In this document: positions 32,585 to 42,365 of the stretch, in pieces
How the letters are laid out: the number at the start of each line of letters is the position of its first letter
How positions within the stretch are numbered: the stretch's first letter is position 1
Assembly (NCBI RefSeq): GCF_946887195.1
Contig: NZ_CAMPKE010000002.1
Coordinates: 124,001 to 188,000, forward strand
DNA from: an uncultured Halomonas sp.
Lineage (GTDB): Bacteria; Pseudomonadota; Gammaproteobacteria; Pseudomonadales; Halomonadaceae
Length of the DNA: 64,000 nt
Direction of reading: 5' to 3'
Made by a program: the position numbers and the translations under genes
Notes under the pieces: generated by a model
Database searches by the model: none
What the model saw: only the letters and a program-made list of their open reading frames with translations
Told to the model about the DNA's origin: nothing

Positions 32585-32633
32585 GCTACGGGCTACGGGC
32601 TACGGGCTACGGGCTACGGGCTACGGGCTACGG
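32585..32633. repeat. Tandem repeat, seven copies of a 7-bp unit
   Basis: Seven exact head-to-tail copies of GCTACGG (49 bases) fill most of the gap between parS sites 4 and 5. The unit length is not a multiple of three in a known gene, and no coding role is apparent. Confidence 0.95.
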
Positions 32634-32638
32634 CGAAA

Positions 32639-32654
32639 TGTTTCACGTGAAACA
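32639..32654. promoter_or_regulatory. parS site 5 (between gmhB and glyS)
   Basis: Perfect TGTTTCACGTGAAACA, 52 bases downstream of the glyS stop codon and five bases after the tandem repeat. Confidence 0.95.
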
Positions 32655-32706
32655 GACCGAGAAAAGCCGGCATCAAGTGCCGGCTCGTATACTGCGATGG
32701 CAGCGC

Positions 32707-34773
32707 TCAATGCCGTAGTTCGGCAATGTCCGCAATGCCGAGGAACAACGCCTGAAGGTTGCTCAATAGCGCTAGGCGATTGCGGCGCACGGCCTCATCA
32801 TCGGCCATCACCATGACCTCATCGAAAAATGTGTCCACGGGTGCTCGCAAGCCCGCTAACGCATCGAGCGCCTCGCTGTAGCGGGCTTCGGCAATCAAGG
32901 GCGTGACCTCGCGCCGGCGCTGCTCCAAGGCCCATGCCAGCGCTTTCTCGGCATTTTCATCCAGCAATTCTTCGGAGACATGTACCGAGACGTTATCGTC
33001 CTGCTTGGCCAGGATATTGGCGACACGCTTGTTGGCGGAAGCCAGTGCGGCGGCTTCCTCCCGCTGACTGAAGGCATGCACGGCGCGTACGCGTCGGGCG
33101 AAGTCCAGCGGGCGCGTGACCGGGCGCGAGCGCACGGCGAGATAGACTTCGACGGCGATCCCTTCCTCCTGCGTCCAGGCGCGAAAGCGATCGAGCATGT
33201 ACGTCAGCACTTCATCGACCAGGCCTTCGGCCTTGGGCAGCTCATGATGCTGAGCGACGGCCTGTTCGATCAATTCGCGCAGATCGAGATCGAGTTCGGC
33301 CTTGATCAGGATGCTGAGTACACCAATGGCGGCGCGGCGTAGCGCAAAGGGATCCTTGGCGCCGGTGGGGCGTTGACCGATGCCGAAAATACCGGTCAGG
33401 GTATCGAGGCGATCGGCAAGCGCGAGCGCCAGGCCAGCCTTGCTTTCCGGGATGCGGTCGATCGCGAAGCGCGGCAGATACTGCTCCTGCAAGGCCAATG
33501 CGACCTCTTCCGGCTCGCCGTCATGGCGCGCGTAATGGCAGCCCATGATGCCCTGCAGTTCGGGGAACTCGAGGACCATCTCGGTGACCAGATCGCATTT
33601 GGCCAGCTGCGCGGCGCGAGCGGCATGTTCGGGATCACCCTCGATGCGCTCGGCGATATAGCGGGCTACGACCTCGCTGCGCCGGGCCTTGTCGGCCAGC
33701 GTGCCGAGCTGGTGCTGGAAGACGACATTGGCGAGCTCGCCGCGACGCGAGGCCAGGCTGTGCTTGAGATCGGATTCGAAGAAGAAGGCGGCATCGGCCA
33801 AGCGCGGACGAATGACTTTTTCGTTACCGCTGATTACCTGCTGTGGATCCTGGCTATCGATGTTGGCGATGGTGATGAACGCCGGCTTGAGCTTGCCGGC
33901 ATCGTCAAGCAGGTGAAAGTATTTCTGGTTGGCTTTCATCGACGAGATCAGGCACTCGGCGGGCACCGCCAGGAAGCGTTCGTCGAAGCTGCCGGCCAAT
34001 GCCACGGGCCACTCCACCAGGCCAGAGACCTCTTCGAGCAGGTTTTCATCGATGACCGCCGTCGCTTCCTGCACCTCGGCCTCGGACAGCACCTGTTCAC
34101 GGATGCGCTCACGACGGCGATCCCGATCGGCCAGTACGTAGGCGTCTTCCAATGTGCTCAAGTAAGAATCGGCATGCGCGAGGGGAATGGCTGCCGGGGC
34201 ATGGAAGCGATGGCCGCGTGTTTCGCGCCCGGCTTCGAGGCCGAGTATCGATGCCTCGACGATGTCGGCACCGTACAGCATCACTAGCCAATGCACCGGG
34301 CGCGAGAATTCCATACGCGAGGCGCCCCAGCGCATGTTCTTGGGCACCGGCAGGCCAGCTATCGCCTTGGCGACGATCTCGGGCAGCAACGCGGTCACGG
34401 CGGCGCCAGCTTGCTCGTAGCGATAACCCAGCCAGGTTCCTTTGTCGGTTTCCAGGTGGATCAGTTGGTCGGGTCGAACGCCACAGGAGTGAGCGAAACC
34501 GATGGCCGCTTTGGTCGGCTCGCCGTTCTTGTACGCGGCGGCCAGCGCCGGGCCGCGACGCTCGATCTGGCGGTCGGGCTGCTTGTCGGCGAGATCGCGA
34601 ATCTGCACCGCCAGGCGGCGTGGCGTGGCGTAGGCGCGCACGTCGCCGAAAGCGACCTCGGCGTCGCGCAGGCCGGCGGCAACTGCATTGGCGAAGGCAT
34701 CGGATAAACCATTGATGGCGCTCGGCGGCAGCTCTTCGACGCCCAGTTCGATCAGTAGGGTGTTAAAAGCCAT
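32707..34773 (-). CDS. glyS: Glycyl-tRNA synthetase beta subunit
   Basis: Beta subunit of the heterotetrameric bacterial GlyRS; it binds and recognises tRNA-Gly. The ATG at 34773 gives 688 residues starting MAFNTLLIELGVEELPPSAI, close to the E. coli length of 689. Motifs RGPALAAAYK, FLAVPAECLISSMKANQKYF and DPFALRRAAIGVL are typical. An alternative TTG at 34779 overlaps the glyQ stop (TTGA). It is coupled to glyQ upstream. Confidence 0.97.
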   Translation of the reverse strand: MAFNTLLIELGVEELPPSAINGLSDAFANAVAAGLRDAEVAFGDVRAYATPRRLAVQIRDLADKQPDRQIERRGPALAAAYKNGEPTKAAIGFAHSCGVRPDQLIHLETDKGTWLGYRYEQAGAAVTALLPEIVAKAIAGLPVPKNMRWGASRMEFSRPVHWLVMLYGADIVEASILGLEAGRETRGHRFHAPAAIPLAHADSYLSTLEDAYVLADRDRRRERIREQVLSEAEVQEATAVIDENLLEEVSGLVEWPVALAGSFDERFLAVPAECLISSMKANQKYFHLLDDAGKLKPAFITIANIDSQDPQQVISGNEKVIRPRLADAAFFFESDLKHSLASRRGELANVVFQHQLGTLADKARRSEVVARYIAERIEGDPEHAARAAQLAKCDLVTEMVLEFPELQGIMGCHYARHDGEPEEVALALQEQYLPRFAIDRIPESKAGLALALADRLDTLTGIFGIGQRPTGAKDPFALRRAAIGVLSILIKAELDLDLRELIEQAVAQHHELPKAEGLVDEVLTYMLDRFRAWTQEEGIAVEVYLAVRSRPVTRPLDFARRVRAVHAFSQREEAAALASANKRVANILAKQDDNVSVHVSEELLDENAEKALAWALEQRRREVTPLIAEARYSEALDALAGLRAPVDTFFDEVMVMADDEAVRRNRLALLSNLQALFLGIADIAELRH

Positions 34774-34775
34774 GC

Positions 34776-35738
34776 TCAAGCGTCTCCCTGTTCGGCTAAC
34801 GGATCTTGGGACAGCAGTTCCTGACGCAGGGCCTCGGGTGCCATGGGGAACCCGGCGGCCTTGCGTGACCGGAAATAGGCGTGGGCGACATCTCTTGCCA
34901 TGGTACGCACACGCAGGATATAGCGCTGGCGCTCGGTCACTGAAATGGCATGCCGGGCGTCAAGCAGATTGAAGGTATGCGAGCCCTTGAGCACCATCTC
35001 ATAGGCGGGTAGCGGCAGATTGGCTTCGAGCAGCTTGCCGCACTCGCACTCGAGGTGATCGAAGCTTGCGAATAGCGCAGGCACATCGGCGTGTTCGAAA
35101 TTGTAGGCGGACTGCTCGCGCTCGTTCTGCAGATACACATCGCCATAGCTGACCCGGCTGCCATCCGGGGCGATGGTCCATGTCAGGTCGTAGACGCTAT
35201 CGACATCCTGCAGGTACATGGCGATGCGCTCCAGGCCGTAGGTCAGCTCGCCGGTGACCGGAAAGCATTCGATACCGCCAGCCTGCTGAAAATAGGTAAA
35301 CTGGGTGACTTCCATGCCGTTGAGCCAGATCTCCCAGCCCAGGCCCCAGGCCCCCAACGTCGGTGATTCCCAGTTATCCTCGACGAAGCGGATATCATGG
35401 ACCAATGGGTCGAGGCCAAGGCGCGCCAGTGAGCCCAGATAGAGCTCCTGGAAGTCGGCGGGCGATGGCTTCATCACTACCTGGAACTGGTAATAGTGCT
35501 GGAGGCGGTTGGGGTTTTCGCCATAACGCCCATCGGTGGGGCGCCGCGACGGCTGCACATAAGCGGCATTCCAGGTCTCCGGGCCGATGGAGCGCAGGAA
35601 TGTCGCCGGGTGAAAAGTGCCGGCACCGACTTCCATATCCAGTGGCTGCATGATCACGCAGCCTTTTTCCGCCCAGTACTGCTGCAGGGCGAGAATCAGA
35701 CCCTGAAAGGTTTTCACGTCGGGTGTCGACTGTGTCAT
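34776..35738 (-). CDS. glyQ: Glycyl-tRNA synthetase alpha subunit
   Basis: Catalytic subunit of the two-subunit class II GlyRS. The start at 35738 ([20 protein letters not shown]) gives 320 residues. Class II motifs are clear: the conserved [33 protein letters not shown] and [20 protein letters not shown]. The gene is directly followed by glyS with the stop codon touching its start. The divergent neighbour is hldD, 86 bases away. Confidence 0.97.
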   Translation of the reverse strand: MTQSTPDVKTFQGLILALQQYWAEKGCVIMQPLDMEVGAGTFHPATFLRSIGPETWNAAYVQPSRRPTDGRYGENPNRLQHYYQFQVVMKPSPADFQELYLGSLARLGLDPLVHDIRFVEDNWESPTLGAWGLGWEIWLNGMEVTQFTYFQQAGGIECFPVTGELTYGLERIAMYLQDVDSVYDLTWTIAPDGSRVSYGDVYLQNEREQSAYNFEHADVPALFASFDHLECECGKLLEANLPLPAYEMVLKGSHTFNLLDARHAISVTERQRYILRVRTMARDVAHAYFRSRKAAGFPMAPEALRQELLSQDPLAEQGDA

Positions 35739-35824
35739 TGCTGAAGCACCGTTGGCCCATGAATTCATTGACCGCCAAGTATACAATTACCCGGTAATCG
35801 GTTATAGGCACAGGAAGGACAAAC

Positions 35825-36781
35825 ATGATCGTAGTGACAGGCGGTGCGGGCTTCATCGGCGCCAATCTGGTCAAGGCGCTCAATGCGCGCGGCCGTAGCG
35901 ATGTGATGGTGGTCGACGATCTGACGGATGGCACCAAGTTCGTCAACCTGGCCGACTGCACGCTCGGCGACTATCAGGACAAGCGCGACTTTCGAGCTCG
36001 GGTTCAGGCCGACCTGCGCGGCGAGAGCAGTGGATTGCCGGCGATCGAGGCGATCTTTCATGAAGGCGCCTGCTCGGATACCACCGAGTGGGACGGCCGG
36101 TTCATGCTCGATAACAATTTCGAGTATTCCAAGGATCTGCTGCACTTCTGCCAGAAGAAAGGTATTCCTTTCCTTTATGCCTCCTCGGCGGCGACCTACG
36201 GTGGCAGCGAGATTTTCCGCGAGGCGCCCGAGTTCGAGAAACCGCTCAACGTCTATGGCTACTCCAAGCTGCTGTTCGATCAATACGTTCGCCAGCATTG
36301 GGATCGTTTCACCAGCCAGGTGGTGGGATTTCGCTATTTCAATGTCTACGGCCCGCGTGAACAGCACAAGGGCAAGATGGCAAGCGTCGCCTACCATCAT
36401 CACACGCAAGTCAGCCAGGGCCAGAATCCGCGTCTGTTCGGCGCTTGGGACGGTTATGAGGCAGGCATGCAGAGCCGCGACTTCATCTACGTCGGCGATG
36501 TGGTGGACGTCAATCTATGGTTCCTCGAGCATCCCGAGCGCGGCGGTATCTTCAACCTGGGCACCGGTCGCGCCGAGCCGTTCAAGGCCATCGCCGATAG
36601 CGTGATTGCTTTCCATGGCAAAGGCGATATCGACTTCATCGATTTCCCCGACGAGCTCAAGGGGCGCTACCAGAGCTATACGCGCGCCGATATCTCGCGG
36701 CTGCGCGAGGCTGGCTACGACGCCGAGTTCAAGACCGTGGCCGAGGGTGTGCGCGCCTACCTGGAATGGTTGAATGGCTGA
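35825..36781 (+). CDS. hldD: ADP-L-glycero-D-manno-heptose 6-epimerase
   Basis: Final enzyme of ADP-heptose synthesis; it epimerises C6 of ADP-D,D-heptose. The 318 residues are an extended SDR: NAD(P) motif [16 protein letters not shown] at the N-terminus, catalytic [12 protein letters not shown] (Tyr and Lys), and [20 protein letters not shown] strong AGGAAGGA lies five bases upstream of the ATG. The last eight bases overlap the WaaF-type gene. First gene of the LPS inner-core cluster; also called rfaD. Confidence 0.96.
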   Translation: MIVVTGGAGFIGANLVKALNARGRSDVMVVDDLTDGTKFVNLADCTLGDYQDKRDFRARVQADLRGESSGLPAIEAIFHEGACSDTTEWDGRFMLDNNFEYSKDLLHFCQKKGIPFLYASSAATYGGSEIFREAPEFEKPLNVYGYSKLLFDQYVRQHWDRFTSQVVGFRYFNVYGPREQHKGKMASVAYHHHTQVSQGQNPRLFGAWDGYEAGMQSRDFIYVGDVVDVNLWFLEHPERGGIFNLGTGRAEPFKAIADSVIAFHGKGDIDFIDFPDELKGRYQSYTRADISRLREAGYDAEFKTVAEGVRAYLEWLNG

Positions 36782-37784
36782 CGGGGAGCGTATCCTGGTC
36801 GTCGGCCCGTCCTGGGTCGGCGACATGGTCATGGCGCAGAGTCTGTTCAAGACGCTCAAGGCGCGCCAGCCGGATTGCACGATCGCGGTGCTGGCGCCGG
36901 CCTGGTCGCAGCCGATTCTGGCGCGCATGAGCGAGGTCGATGAAGCCGTCGCCCTGGACGTCGGCCATGGCGAATTTGGTTGGCGGGAGCGTCGCCAAGT
37001 CGCCGGCGAACTCAAAGGGCGCTTCGAGCGTGCCATCGTGCTGCCGCGCTCGTGGAAGTCGGCGCTGGTGCCGTTTCTGGCACGGATCCCGCGACGGGTC
37101 GGGTTCACCGGCGAGCAGCGTGTGGTACTGCTCACCGAGCGCCGCAAGCTGGACAAGAGCGTGCTCGATCAGACGGTGAAGCGTTTCGTTGCGCTGGGGC
37201 TTGGTGCCGACGAAGCCCGTCAGGGCGATTTCGCGCTGCCCCGGCCGCGCCTGGAGATCGATACCGATAACCTGGCTGCGCTGAAAGCCGAGCATGGGCT
37301 GGGTGCGCGGCCGGCGATCGGCATGATGCCGGGTGCCGAATACGGCCCCGCCAAGCAGTGGCCGTTGGCGCATTTTCGCACGCTGGCGGAGCGCTTGATC
37401 GCCGAAGGCTTCGAAGTCCGGATACTCGGTGGCCCCAAGGACATGCAGGCCGGCGAGCGGATCGCCGGTGGGCTGGCCCATGTCTATAACCTGTGCGGCA
37501 AGACACGGCTCGCCGATGCCGTCGATCTGCTCGCCGATTGTCGCCAGGTGATAACCAACGACTCGGGATTGATGCACGTAGCGGCCGCGGTCGGCACCCG
37601 GGTACAAGCCCTATACGGGTCGTCGTCGCCGCGCTACACGCCGCCATTGACCGATAACGCCGCCATTCATACGCTGGCGCTGACCTGCTCGCCATGCTTT
37701 GCGCGTTCCTGCCCGCTTGGCCATACCCACTGCCTGACACGACTCGGCCCCGAGCGTGTGATCCAGGCGCTGCAAGACCGCTGA
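36774..37784 (+). CDS. waaF: ADP-heptose:LPS heptosyltransferase II
   Basis: Glycosyltransferase family 9 enzyme that adds the second heptose to the LPS inner core at the cytoplasmic face. The 336 residues begin with [22 protein letters not shown], the WaaF-type donor-binding start, and contain [43 protein letters not shown] and [28 protein letters not shown] near the end is a family hallmark. It overlaps hldD by eight bases. Confidence 0.94.
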   Translation: MADGERILVVGPSWVGDMVMAQSLFKTLKARQPDCTIAVLAPAWSQPILARMSEVDEAVALDVGHGEFGWRERRQVAGELKGRFERAIVLPRSWKSALVPFLARIPRRVGFTGEQRVVLLTERRKLDKSVLDQTVKRFVALGLGADEARQGDFALPRPRLEIDTDNLAALKAEHGLGARPAIGMMPGAEYGPAKQWPLAHFRTLAERLIAEGFEVRILGGPKDMQAGERIAGGLAHVYNLCGKTRLADAVDLLADCRQVITNDSGLMHVAAAVGTRVQALYGSSSPRYTPPLTDNAAIHTLALTCSPCFARSCPLGHTHCLTRLGPERVIQALQDR

Positions 37785-37885
37785 TTGCTTTAGCACAGCC
37801 TTGTTGTTAGTCTGCTAATTATAACACTTCTAGCTACATCGCTCTCAGCGGTTATCATGAGGGTAAGCAGTCATTAGTCACCGAG

Positions 37886-38863
37886 GTGAATGGATTGGCC
37901 ATCATACGTGCCCCGAGTAGCGAAGAGGGCTTTTATGAACTTTACAGTCCGGCCATGAAATGGGCGGTTCGTCGCGCTCGCCTTCAGCATGCCATACGCG
38001 AATCCTTCCAGCGTTATGTCGGCGTTCCGGTCGAGGAGTTGTGGTTTCATCGCTGGTGGACCGGCGCCACGGGCGGGGGCGCGCTAGAGCGCCTGGGCCT
38101 GCCGCGTCGCTCCGTGGAATCCTGCCTGGGCGAGGCCTTGACGCTTCATGTCGATCCCAGGCGGCTGCTCTACTCCGTGAGGCTACCCCGCGGAGCGGGA
38201 GGGTCGGCCCTTGCCTCGAGCGCCTTCATCTGGGACGGCGATTGGGATCTATACCGGGGCGATCTGCGCACCGGCTCGCGCTATCGCTTCATCTCCGAAT
38301 TGGATGACTACCGACACGATCTGCGTGCCACGGAGCGTTTTCAGCGCTTGAAGGCGCATCTAAACGAAGGCAGGCCATGGTCGTCGCACCAGCAGGGCAT
38401 CCTGCTCGATAGCGAAAAGAAGATTCTGGCCTACCTGCAACTCTATCTCGATTTTCTCGATGGCATGGCACGTACGGGCTTCGATACGCGACTCGGCAAG
38501 GACAAGCCGGGCGTGGCGATCTCTCGTACCGGCAGGATCGTGAAGATAAACCGTGGCCTGCATCGCCTGGCCATGGCGCAGCGTATCGGGCTACCGCTGA
38601 TTCCCGTACAGGTGAGAGCCGTGCATCGCCAGTGGTGGAACGACGTCACCGGAGGCTCGGTGGGTCACACCGCGCTGGCCAAGCTGCTGGCGGCGCTTCC
38701 CGACTGCGAAACGGAACGCGAGCCAGGGCCCTTCGTGCATAGCCTTCCCCAGCCATTGACGAGTCAGCCCTGGCCCGAGCCGCGCGTGCTGGCATCCCCG
38801 CTCACTCGAGATTGTCCCACAGCCGAGCCTGCAGGGCGCTCTCCTCGTGCAGGCGAGCATTGA
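37886..38863 (+). CDS. Unknown protein in the LPS cluster with a ParB-box-II-like motif
   Basis: I cannot assign a function. It encodes about 325 residues with no signal peptide or membrane segment. Two motifs stand out: FIWDGDWDLYRG at 114-125 and KINRGLHRLAMAQRIGLPLIPVQV at about 220-243 (quoted in parts: INRGLHRLAMAQ, then IPVQV). The second resembles the G-x-HRL motif of ParB/sulfiredoxin-fold proteins. Uncharacterised proteins with this WDGDWD plus HRL pattern are, from memory, found in polysaccharide gene clusters. The start is uncertain: the GTG at 37886 lacks a spaced ribosome binding site, while a TTG at 37895 has GAGG eight bases upstream. Its last 62 bases overlap the end of the convergent OpgB-like gene. 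Confidence 0.7.
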   Translation: MNGLAIIRAPSSEEGFYELYSPAMKWAVRRARLQHAIRESFQRYVGVPVEELWFHRWWTGATGGGALERLGLPRRSVESCLGEALTLHVDPRRLLYSVRLPRGAGGSALASSAFIWDGDWDLYRGDLRTGSRYRFISELDDYRHDLRATERFQRLKAHLNEGRPWSSHQQGILLDSEKKILAYLQLYLDFLDGMARTGFDTRLGKDKPGVAISRTGRIVKINRGLHRLAMAQRIGLPLIPVQVRAVHRQWWNDVTGGSVGHTALAKLLAALPDCETEREPGPFVHSLPQPLTSQPWPEPRVLASPLTRDCPTAEPAGRSPRAGEH

Positions 38864-40382
38864 TGAATTCCAGGCCGTGTCGCTCGATCAACGTCTGCGC
38901 CGGTGACAGCAGTGAAGCGCCCAGCCCGGCGCGATGAGCGGGTACCGTGAAGTCCATCGCTTCGAGCAAGGTCGGCAGCACATCGACCATTGATGCCTCG
39001 CGGCGGATCACGCGGCCCGGCGTCAATCCATTGCCGAACATGATCAGGGTATTTTCGCGCGGCCCGGCGATCAGGCGCTGCCAGGCCGAGTTCTTCATCG
39101 ATAGATGATCGCTTGCGACGACCACCAGTGTATTGTCGAGCAACCCATCGGCGTCCAGGCGCTCGATGAAGCGCCGCACCAGCCAGGCCGTGCACTCCAC
39201 CGAGTAGAGAATGCTGGTGCCATCGAATTCGCCCTGCCGCTCACGGCACTCTCGCGCTGGATAACCGTAGGGAGGGTGTGCTGACAGCGTCAGCCCAACG
39301 AAGACATAGGGTGTCGTCCTATCGCTGGCCAGACGGCGGATGCGCTCATGCGCCATGGCCAGCAGCGCATCGTCATAGAGTCCCCAGTCGTTGAGATAGC
39401 TGGGGTCGTCGAGACGCTGGCTCAGTTCATCTCGGCCCAGCACCGCGTCGAAGCCATGATTCTTGTAGAACACGCCCTTGCCGGCGAAAGCGATGCTGGC
39501 GCCGCCCATGTAGACCTGCCGATAGCCGTGTGCGTCGAGCAGGTCGCCGAGGCAATCGACACCGGGCAATACATACTCCAACGGCTCGAACTGGCCATCC
39601 TCGAAGATGCCGACAGGCATCAGCGGCGTGCCGCATTGGCTGGCGATCATACCGGCGGTGGTCCAACCGGTATTCTCGATCTGGCGTATGCCATGGAAGA
39701 CCACGCCACGCTCGCCAAGCACTTCGAGATCGTCATAGACATTGCCGAAGCGAGACTCGTCGGTATAGGTGCCCTCGGTGCTCTCCATGTAGAGCACGAT
39801 CAGGTTGGGCAAAATGGCGGGCGCGGCTTCGATGCTGGGCGGCACGTAGCGCCGATCCAGCCAGGAGCCGTCCTCGGTGACGATGGCTGCGCCCTGCTGG
39901 GTGATCCCGAACAACAGCGGGTTGAAAGCAAGCAGGAACAGCACCAGTACCCGCTCCAGCAGGCGCCAGCGATGATCGGCACGCACCAGCCAGGTGAAGG
40001 CGGCGAGCATTGCCAGCGCGGCGAGCGTATAGAACACGGCGGCCACGATCCGCTGGGTGCCGCCGTGATCCTCGATACCGGCCTGCAGGTGAAAGATCAC
40101 CGCGCCCATGTCGATCTTGCCGTAGCTATCGGCCAGGAATAAGTAGAGCCACCACAGCGCCAGCGGCGCCAGCGACCAGGGCCAGACGCGGCGGCGGGCG
40201 CGACGCTGCGCGGCCGAGCCCCAGCGCAGGCTCCAAGCGAGCAGCAGCCATAGCGCGAGGATCGGCAGGGACCAGATATGGCGCAGGGAGAAAGCCGTGG
40301 TAACGGCAAAGCCGACACACAGGCCCAGATGACCCAGTGCCCACCAGCGAAGATGGGGTAGACGGATCGACATGCGATTCAT
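38802..40382 (-). CDS. Phosphoglycerol transferase-like protein (OpgB/MdoB family)
   Basis: Inner-membrane protein of the alkaline-phosphatase/sulfatase fold. The ATG at 40382 gives 526 residues: four or five membrane helices (to about residue 165), then a periplasmic catalytic domain. Residues resembling E. coli OpgB are ESTEGTYTDE (catalytic Thr region), GWTTAGMIASQCGTPLMP, CLGDLLDAHGY, FAGKGVFYKNHGFD, NDWGLYDDALL and ASDHLSMKNSAWQ. OpgB moves phosphoglycerol onto periplasmic glucans; in this LPS cluster the acceptor could instead be core sugars. A role is inferred from similarity only. Confidence 0.82.
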   Translation of the reverse strand: MNRMSIRLPHLRWWALGHLGLCVGFAVTTAFSLRHIWSLPILALWLLLAWSLRWGSAAQRRARRRVWPWSLAPLALWWLYLFLADSYGKIDMGAVIFHLQAGIEDHGGTQRIVAAVFYTLAALAMLAAFTWLVRADHRWRLLERVLVLFLLAFNPLLFGITQQGAAIVTEDGSWLDRRYVPPSIEAAPAILPNLIVLYMESTEGTYTDESRFGNVYDDLEVLGERGVVFHGIRQIENTGWTTAGMIASQCGTPLMPVGIFEDGQFEPLEYVLPGVDCLGDLLDAHGYRQVYMGGASIAFAGKGVFYKNHGFDAVLGRDELSQRLDDPSYLNDWGLYDDALLAMAHERIRRLASDRTTPYVFVGLTLSAHPPYGYPARECRERQGEFDGTSILYSVECTAWLVRRFIERLDADGLLDNTLVVVASDHLSMKNSAWQRLIAGPRENTLIMFGNGLTPGRVIRREASMVDVLPTLLEAMDFTVPAHRAGLGASLLSPAQTLIERHGLEFINARLHEESALQARLWDNLE

Positions 40383-40475
40383 GAGTCCTTTCGTTGATGC
40401 TGCCAGCCTATCGCGAACGCACCTGAGCGTCACGCCGCTATCATCGTTGCTTCATTCATTCTACTGCGCTGGCGC

Positions 40476-41531
40476 TTACCGATGCAGCAGACGCCGGTAG
40501 AGCGACAGATAGGCATTCGCCATGGCCGCCGGCGTGAAATCGTCGAGGCGCCGTTTCGCACCCTGGGCCAGTTGGGCCGCGCGTGCGGGGTCGTCGATCA
40601 GTGCGGCGATGGCGGCTGCCAGGGCGTCTGCGTCATCGGGTTCGACCAGTACACCGCTCTCACCATCGATGACGATATCGGGTATGCCATCGACATTGGC
40701 GGCGACGATCGGCACGCCATGATCCATCGCGTCGAGCAGGATCGAGCCCAGCCCTTCGTTGCGCGACGGAAAGGCGAACAGATCCATCGCCTCGAGATAA
40801 GCGCCGACATCGTCCCTGAAGCCCTCCCAGACGAGGTTGTCGAGATCGGCGCTCTCGCGCTTGAGCGGCGCCTCGTCCTCGCCCTGGCCAAGACACACGA
40901 AGAGCAGATCGGGGTGGCTCTCGCGCAGGCTCCTCGCGGCCGCGATCAATAGCCGCTGACCCTTGTGACGATCGACCAGCGCGCCGACATGGCCAATGAC
41001 TCGGCGCCCGCTGAAGCGCTCGCGCAGCGCCGCGACGCGGGCCGGATCGCTCGGCAGGTGGGCCAGTGCGCTGGGGATGCGCGCCACCGGGCACCAGCCG
41101 CGCTGACGCAGTTGGCGCTCGATTACCGATGAGATCGCCACCGCCTGGGCGGCGCCGCCATAGGTCAGGCGATTGGCCAGCTTGGTCTTGACCGGCTGCG
41201 GTACTCGCCGGGTGAGTAGGTAAGGCGTTTGACGCAGCCGGCGATGAACATAGGCCCAGTGCACGGCCTTGGCCTCATGGGCATGCACCAGATCGGCGCG
41301 GGCGCCATTGAAATGCCCGCCAAGCTGATGATCGGCATGAACGATCGCGATATCGAGGCCAGCGAGTTTCGCCGGCATCGGTGAGTCGCGCCGGCAGACC
41401 AGGCTCTGCGAGATGCCGTGCTCGGCGAGCGCACGGATCAGCAGCACGGTCTGGCGCTCGCCGCCGCGAAAACCGCGCGCCAGGTTGACGTGGCGGATAT
41501 GCGGGCAAGCCAGCGGCGACGTTTTTACCAT
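40476..41531 (-). CDS. Glycosyltransferase family 4 protein (LPS core)
   Basis: Cytoplasmic GT-B glycosyltransferase, probably adding a hexose to LPS core. The ATG at 41531 gives 351 residues. HVNLARGFRGGERQTVLLIRAL is at the N-terminus; the C-terminal GT4 domain has GHVGALVDRHKGQRLLI and the donor-binding pattern SRNEGLGSILLDAMDHGVPIVA (in parts: EGLGSILLDAM, HGVPIV). The start overlaps the stop of the upstream GT2 gene by seven bases (ATGGTAA), so they are translated together. The exact sugar cannot be told. Confidence 0.88.
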   Translation of the reverse strand: MVKTSPLACPHIRHVNLARGFRGGERQTVLLIRALAEHGISQSLVCRRDSPMPAKLAGLDIAIVHADHQLGGHFNGARADLVHAHEAKAVHWAYVHRRLRQTPYLLTRRVPQPVKTKLANRLTYGGAAQAVAISSVIERQLRQRGWCPVARIPSALAHLPSDPARVAALRERFSGRRVIGHVGALVDRHKGQRLLIAAARSLRESHPDLLFVCLGQGEDEAPLKRESADLDNLVWEGFRDDVGAYLEAMDLFAFPSRNEGLGSILLDAMDHGVPIVAANVDGIPDIVIDGESGVLVEPDDADALAAAIAALIDDPARAAQLAQGAKRRLDDFTPAAMANAYLSLYRRLLHR

Positions 41532-42310
41532 ACGCGCTCGAAATCCTCCGCCTTGCGCACCTGTGCATCGCGCTGGAATTCCAGCAACTTGGCGTATTTG
41601 AGGTAGGCATTGACGGCCGCCGAGAGCGCCACGGAAACGCCGTCGATACCGGACATGAAACCGCGCTGAAAGACGTATTTGCGCACGAAGGCATTGCCGC
41701 CATGGATGAATGGCGACCAGGCGTTGGCGCGCTTGCCCTTCAGGTACATGATCTTGGCGGCACGGTTGGAGAAGCGACCGCTGGCCTTGGTGAACAGCTC
41801 GCCAAGATTGGCGAACGAATGGTGTTCGAGATCGGCATCGAGCCGCCGTGGCTGCGCCGCCCGAACCGAGGCATGCTGGCGGGTCTTGGAGAACGCCGCC
41901 CGCTCGCGGTCGTAGAGGCGAATACAGTAGTCGGGATACCAGCCGCAGGTCTTTATCCAGCGCGAGCCCAGGAAGTTGCGCCTGCGAAAGGCAAAGCCAT
42001 CGTGCGGCGTGCTCGCCAGATCGAGCGCCCGGATGGCATCGATGGCGGCATCGGTCAGGCGCTCGTCGGCATCGATCGACAGGATCCAGCGGTGCGAGGC
42101 CTGCTGGGGGCCGACATTCTTCTGCAGGCCGTCGCCGAGATAGGGTTGCTCGATGACCCGGGCTCCGGCCTCCTTGGCCAGGCGGCAAGTGGCATCCGTC
42201 GAGCCGGAGTCGACGACGATGAGCTCATCGCAAACCGCGCTCATCGAGGCCAGGCAGGCCTCGATACGCTCGGCTTCATTGAGTGTGATCACGACGCCTG
42301 TAATTTTCAC
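41525..42310 (-). CDS. Glycosyltransferase family 2 protein (WaaE/KdtX-like)
   Basis: GT-A glycosyltransferase of 261 residues with ITGVVITLNEAERIEACL at the start, the nucleotide-sugar motif LIVVDSGSTDAT and the metal-binding ILSIDADERL. KNVGPQQASHRW and YPDYCIRLYDRERAAF resemble WaaE, which adds glucose to heptose I of the LPS core in some enterobacteria. It is soluble or peripheral, apart from a short hydrophobic C-terminal segment. Followed by the overlapping GT4 gene on the minus strand. Confidence 0.88.
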   Translation of the reverse strand: MKITGVVITLNEAERIEACLASMSAVCDELIVVDSGSTDATCRLAKEAGARVIEQPYLGDGLQKNVGPQQASHRWILSIDADERLTDAAIDAIRALDLASTPHDGFAFRRRNFLGSRWIKTCGWYPDYCIRLYDRERAAFSKTRQHASVRAAQPRRLDADLEHHSFANLGELFTKASGRFSNRAAKIMYLKGKRANAWSPFIHGGNAFVRKYVFQRGFMSGIDGVSVALSAAVNAYLKYAKLLEFQRDAQVRKAEDFERVW

Positions 42311-42365
42311 TCAGTCCCCTATCGAGCCTGTTTGCGCCGGATCGGATGCGCTTATCCGCGCTACG

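Noticed and set aside
32585..32633. Tandem repeat considered as a CRISPR array
   Set aside because: Unit is 7 bases without spacers and no cas genes are present.
32580..32816. Small open frame reading through the 7-bp repeat (repetitive product GLRATGY)
   Set aside because: The peptide is only the repeat translated; it runs over a parS site and into antisense of glyS, with no ribosome binding site.
41532..42188. Long N-terminal extension in frame with the GT4 glycosyltransferase
   Set aside because: It is rich in Arg, Pro and Cys and lies antisense-free but out of frame within the well-supported GT2 gene on the same strand; the GT4 homology begins at 41531.
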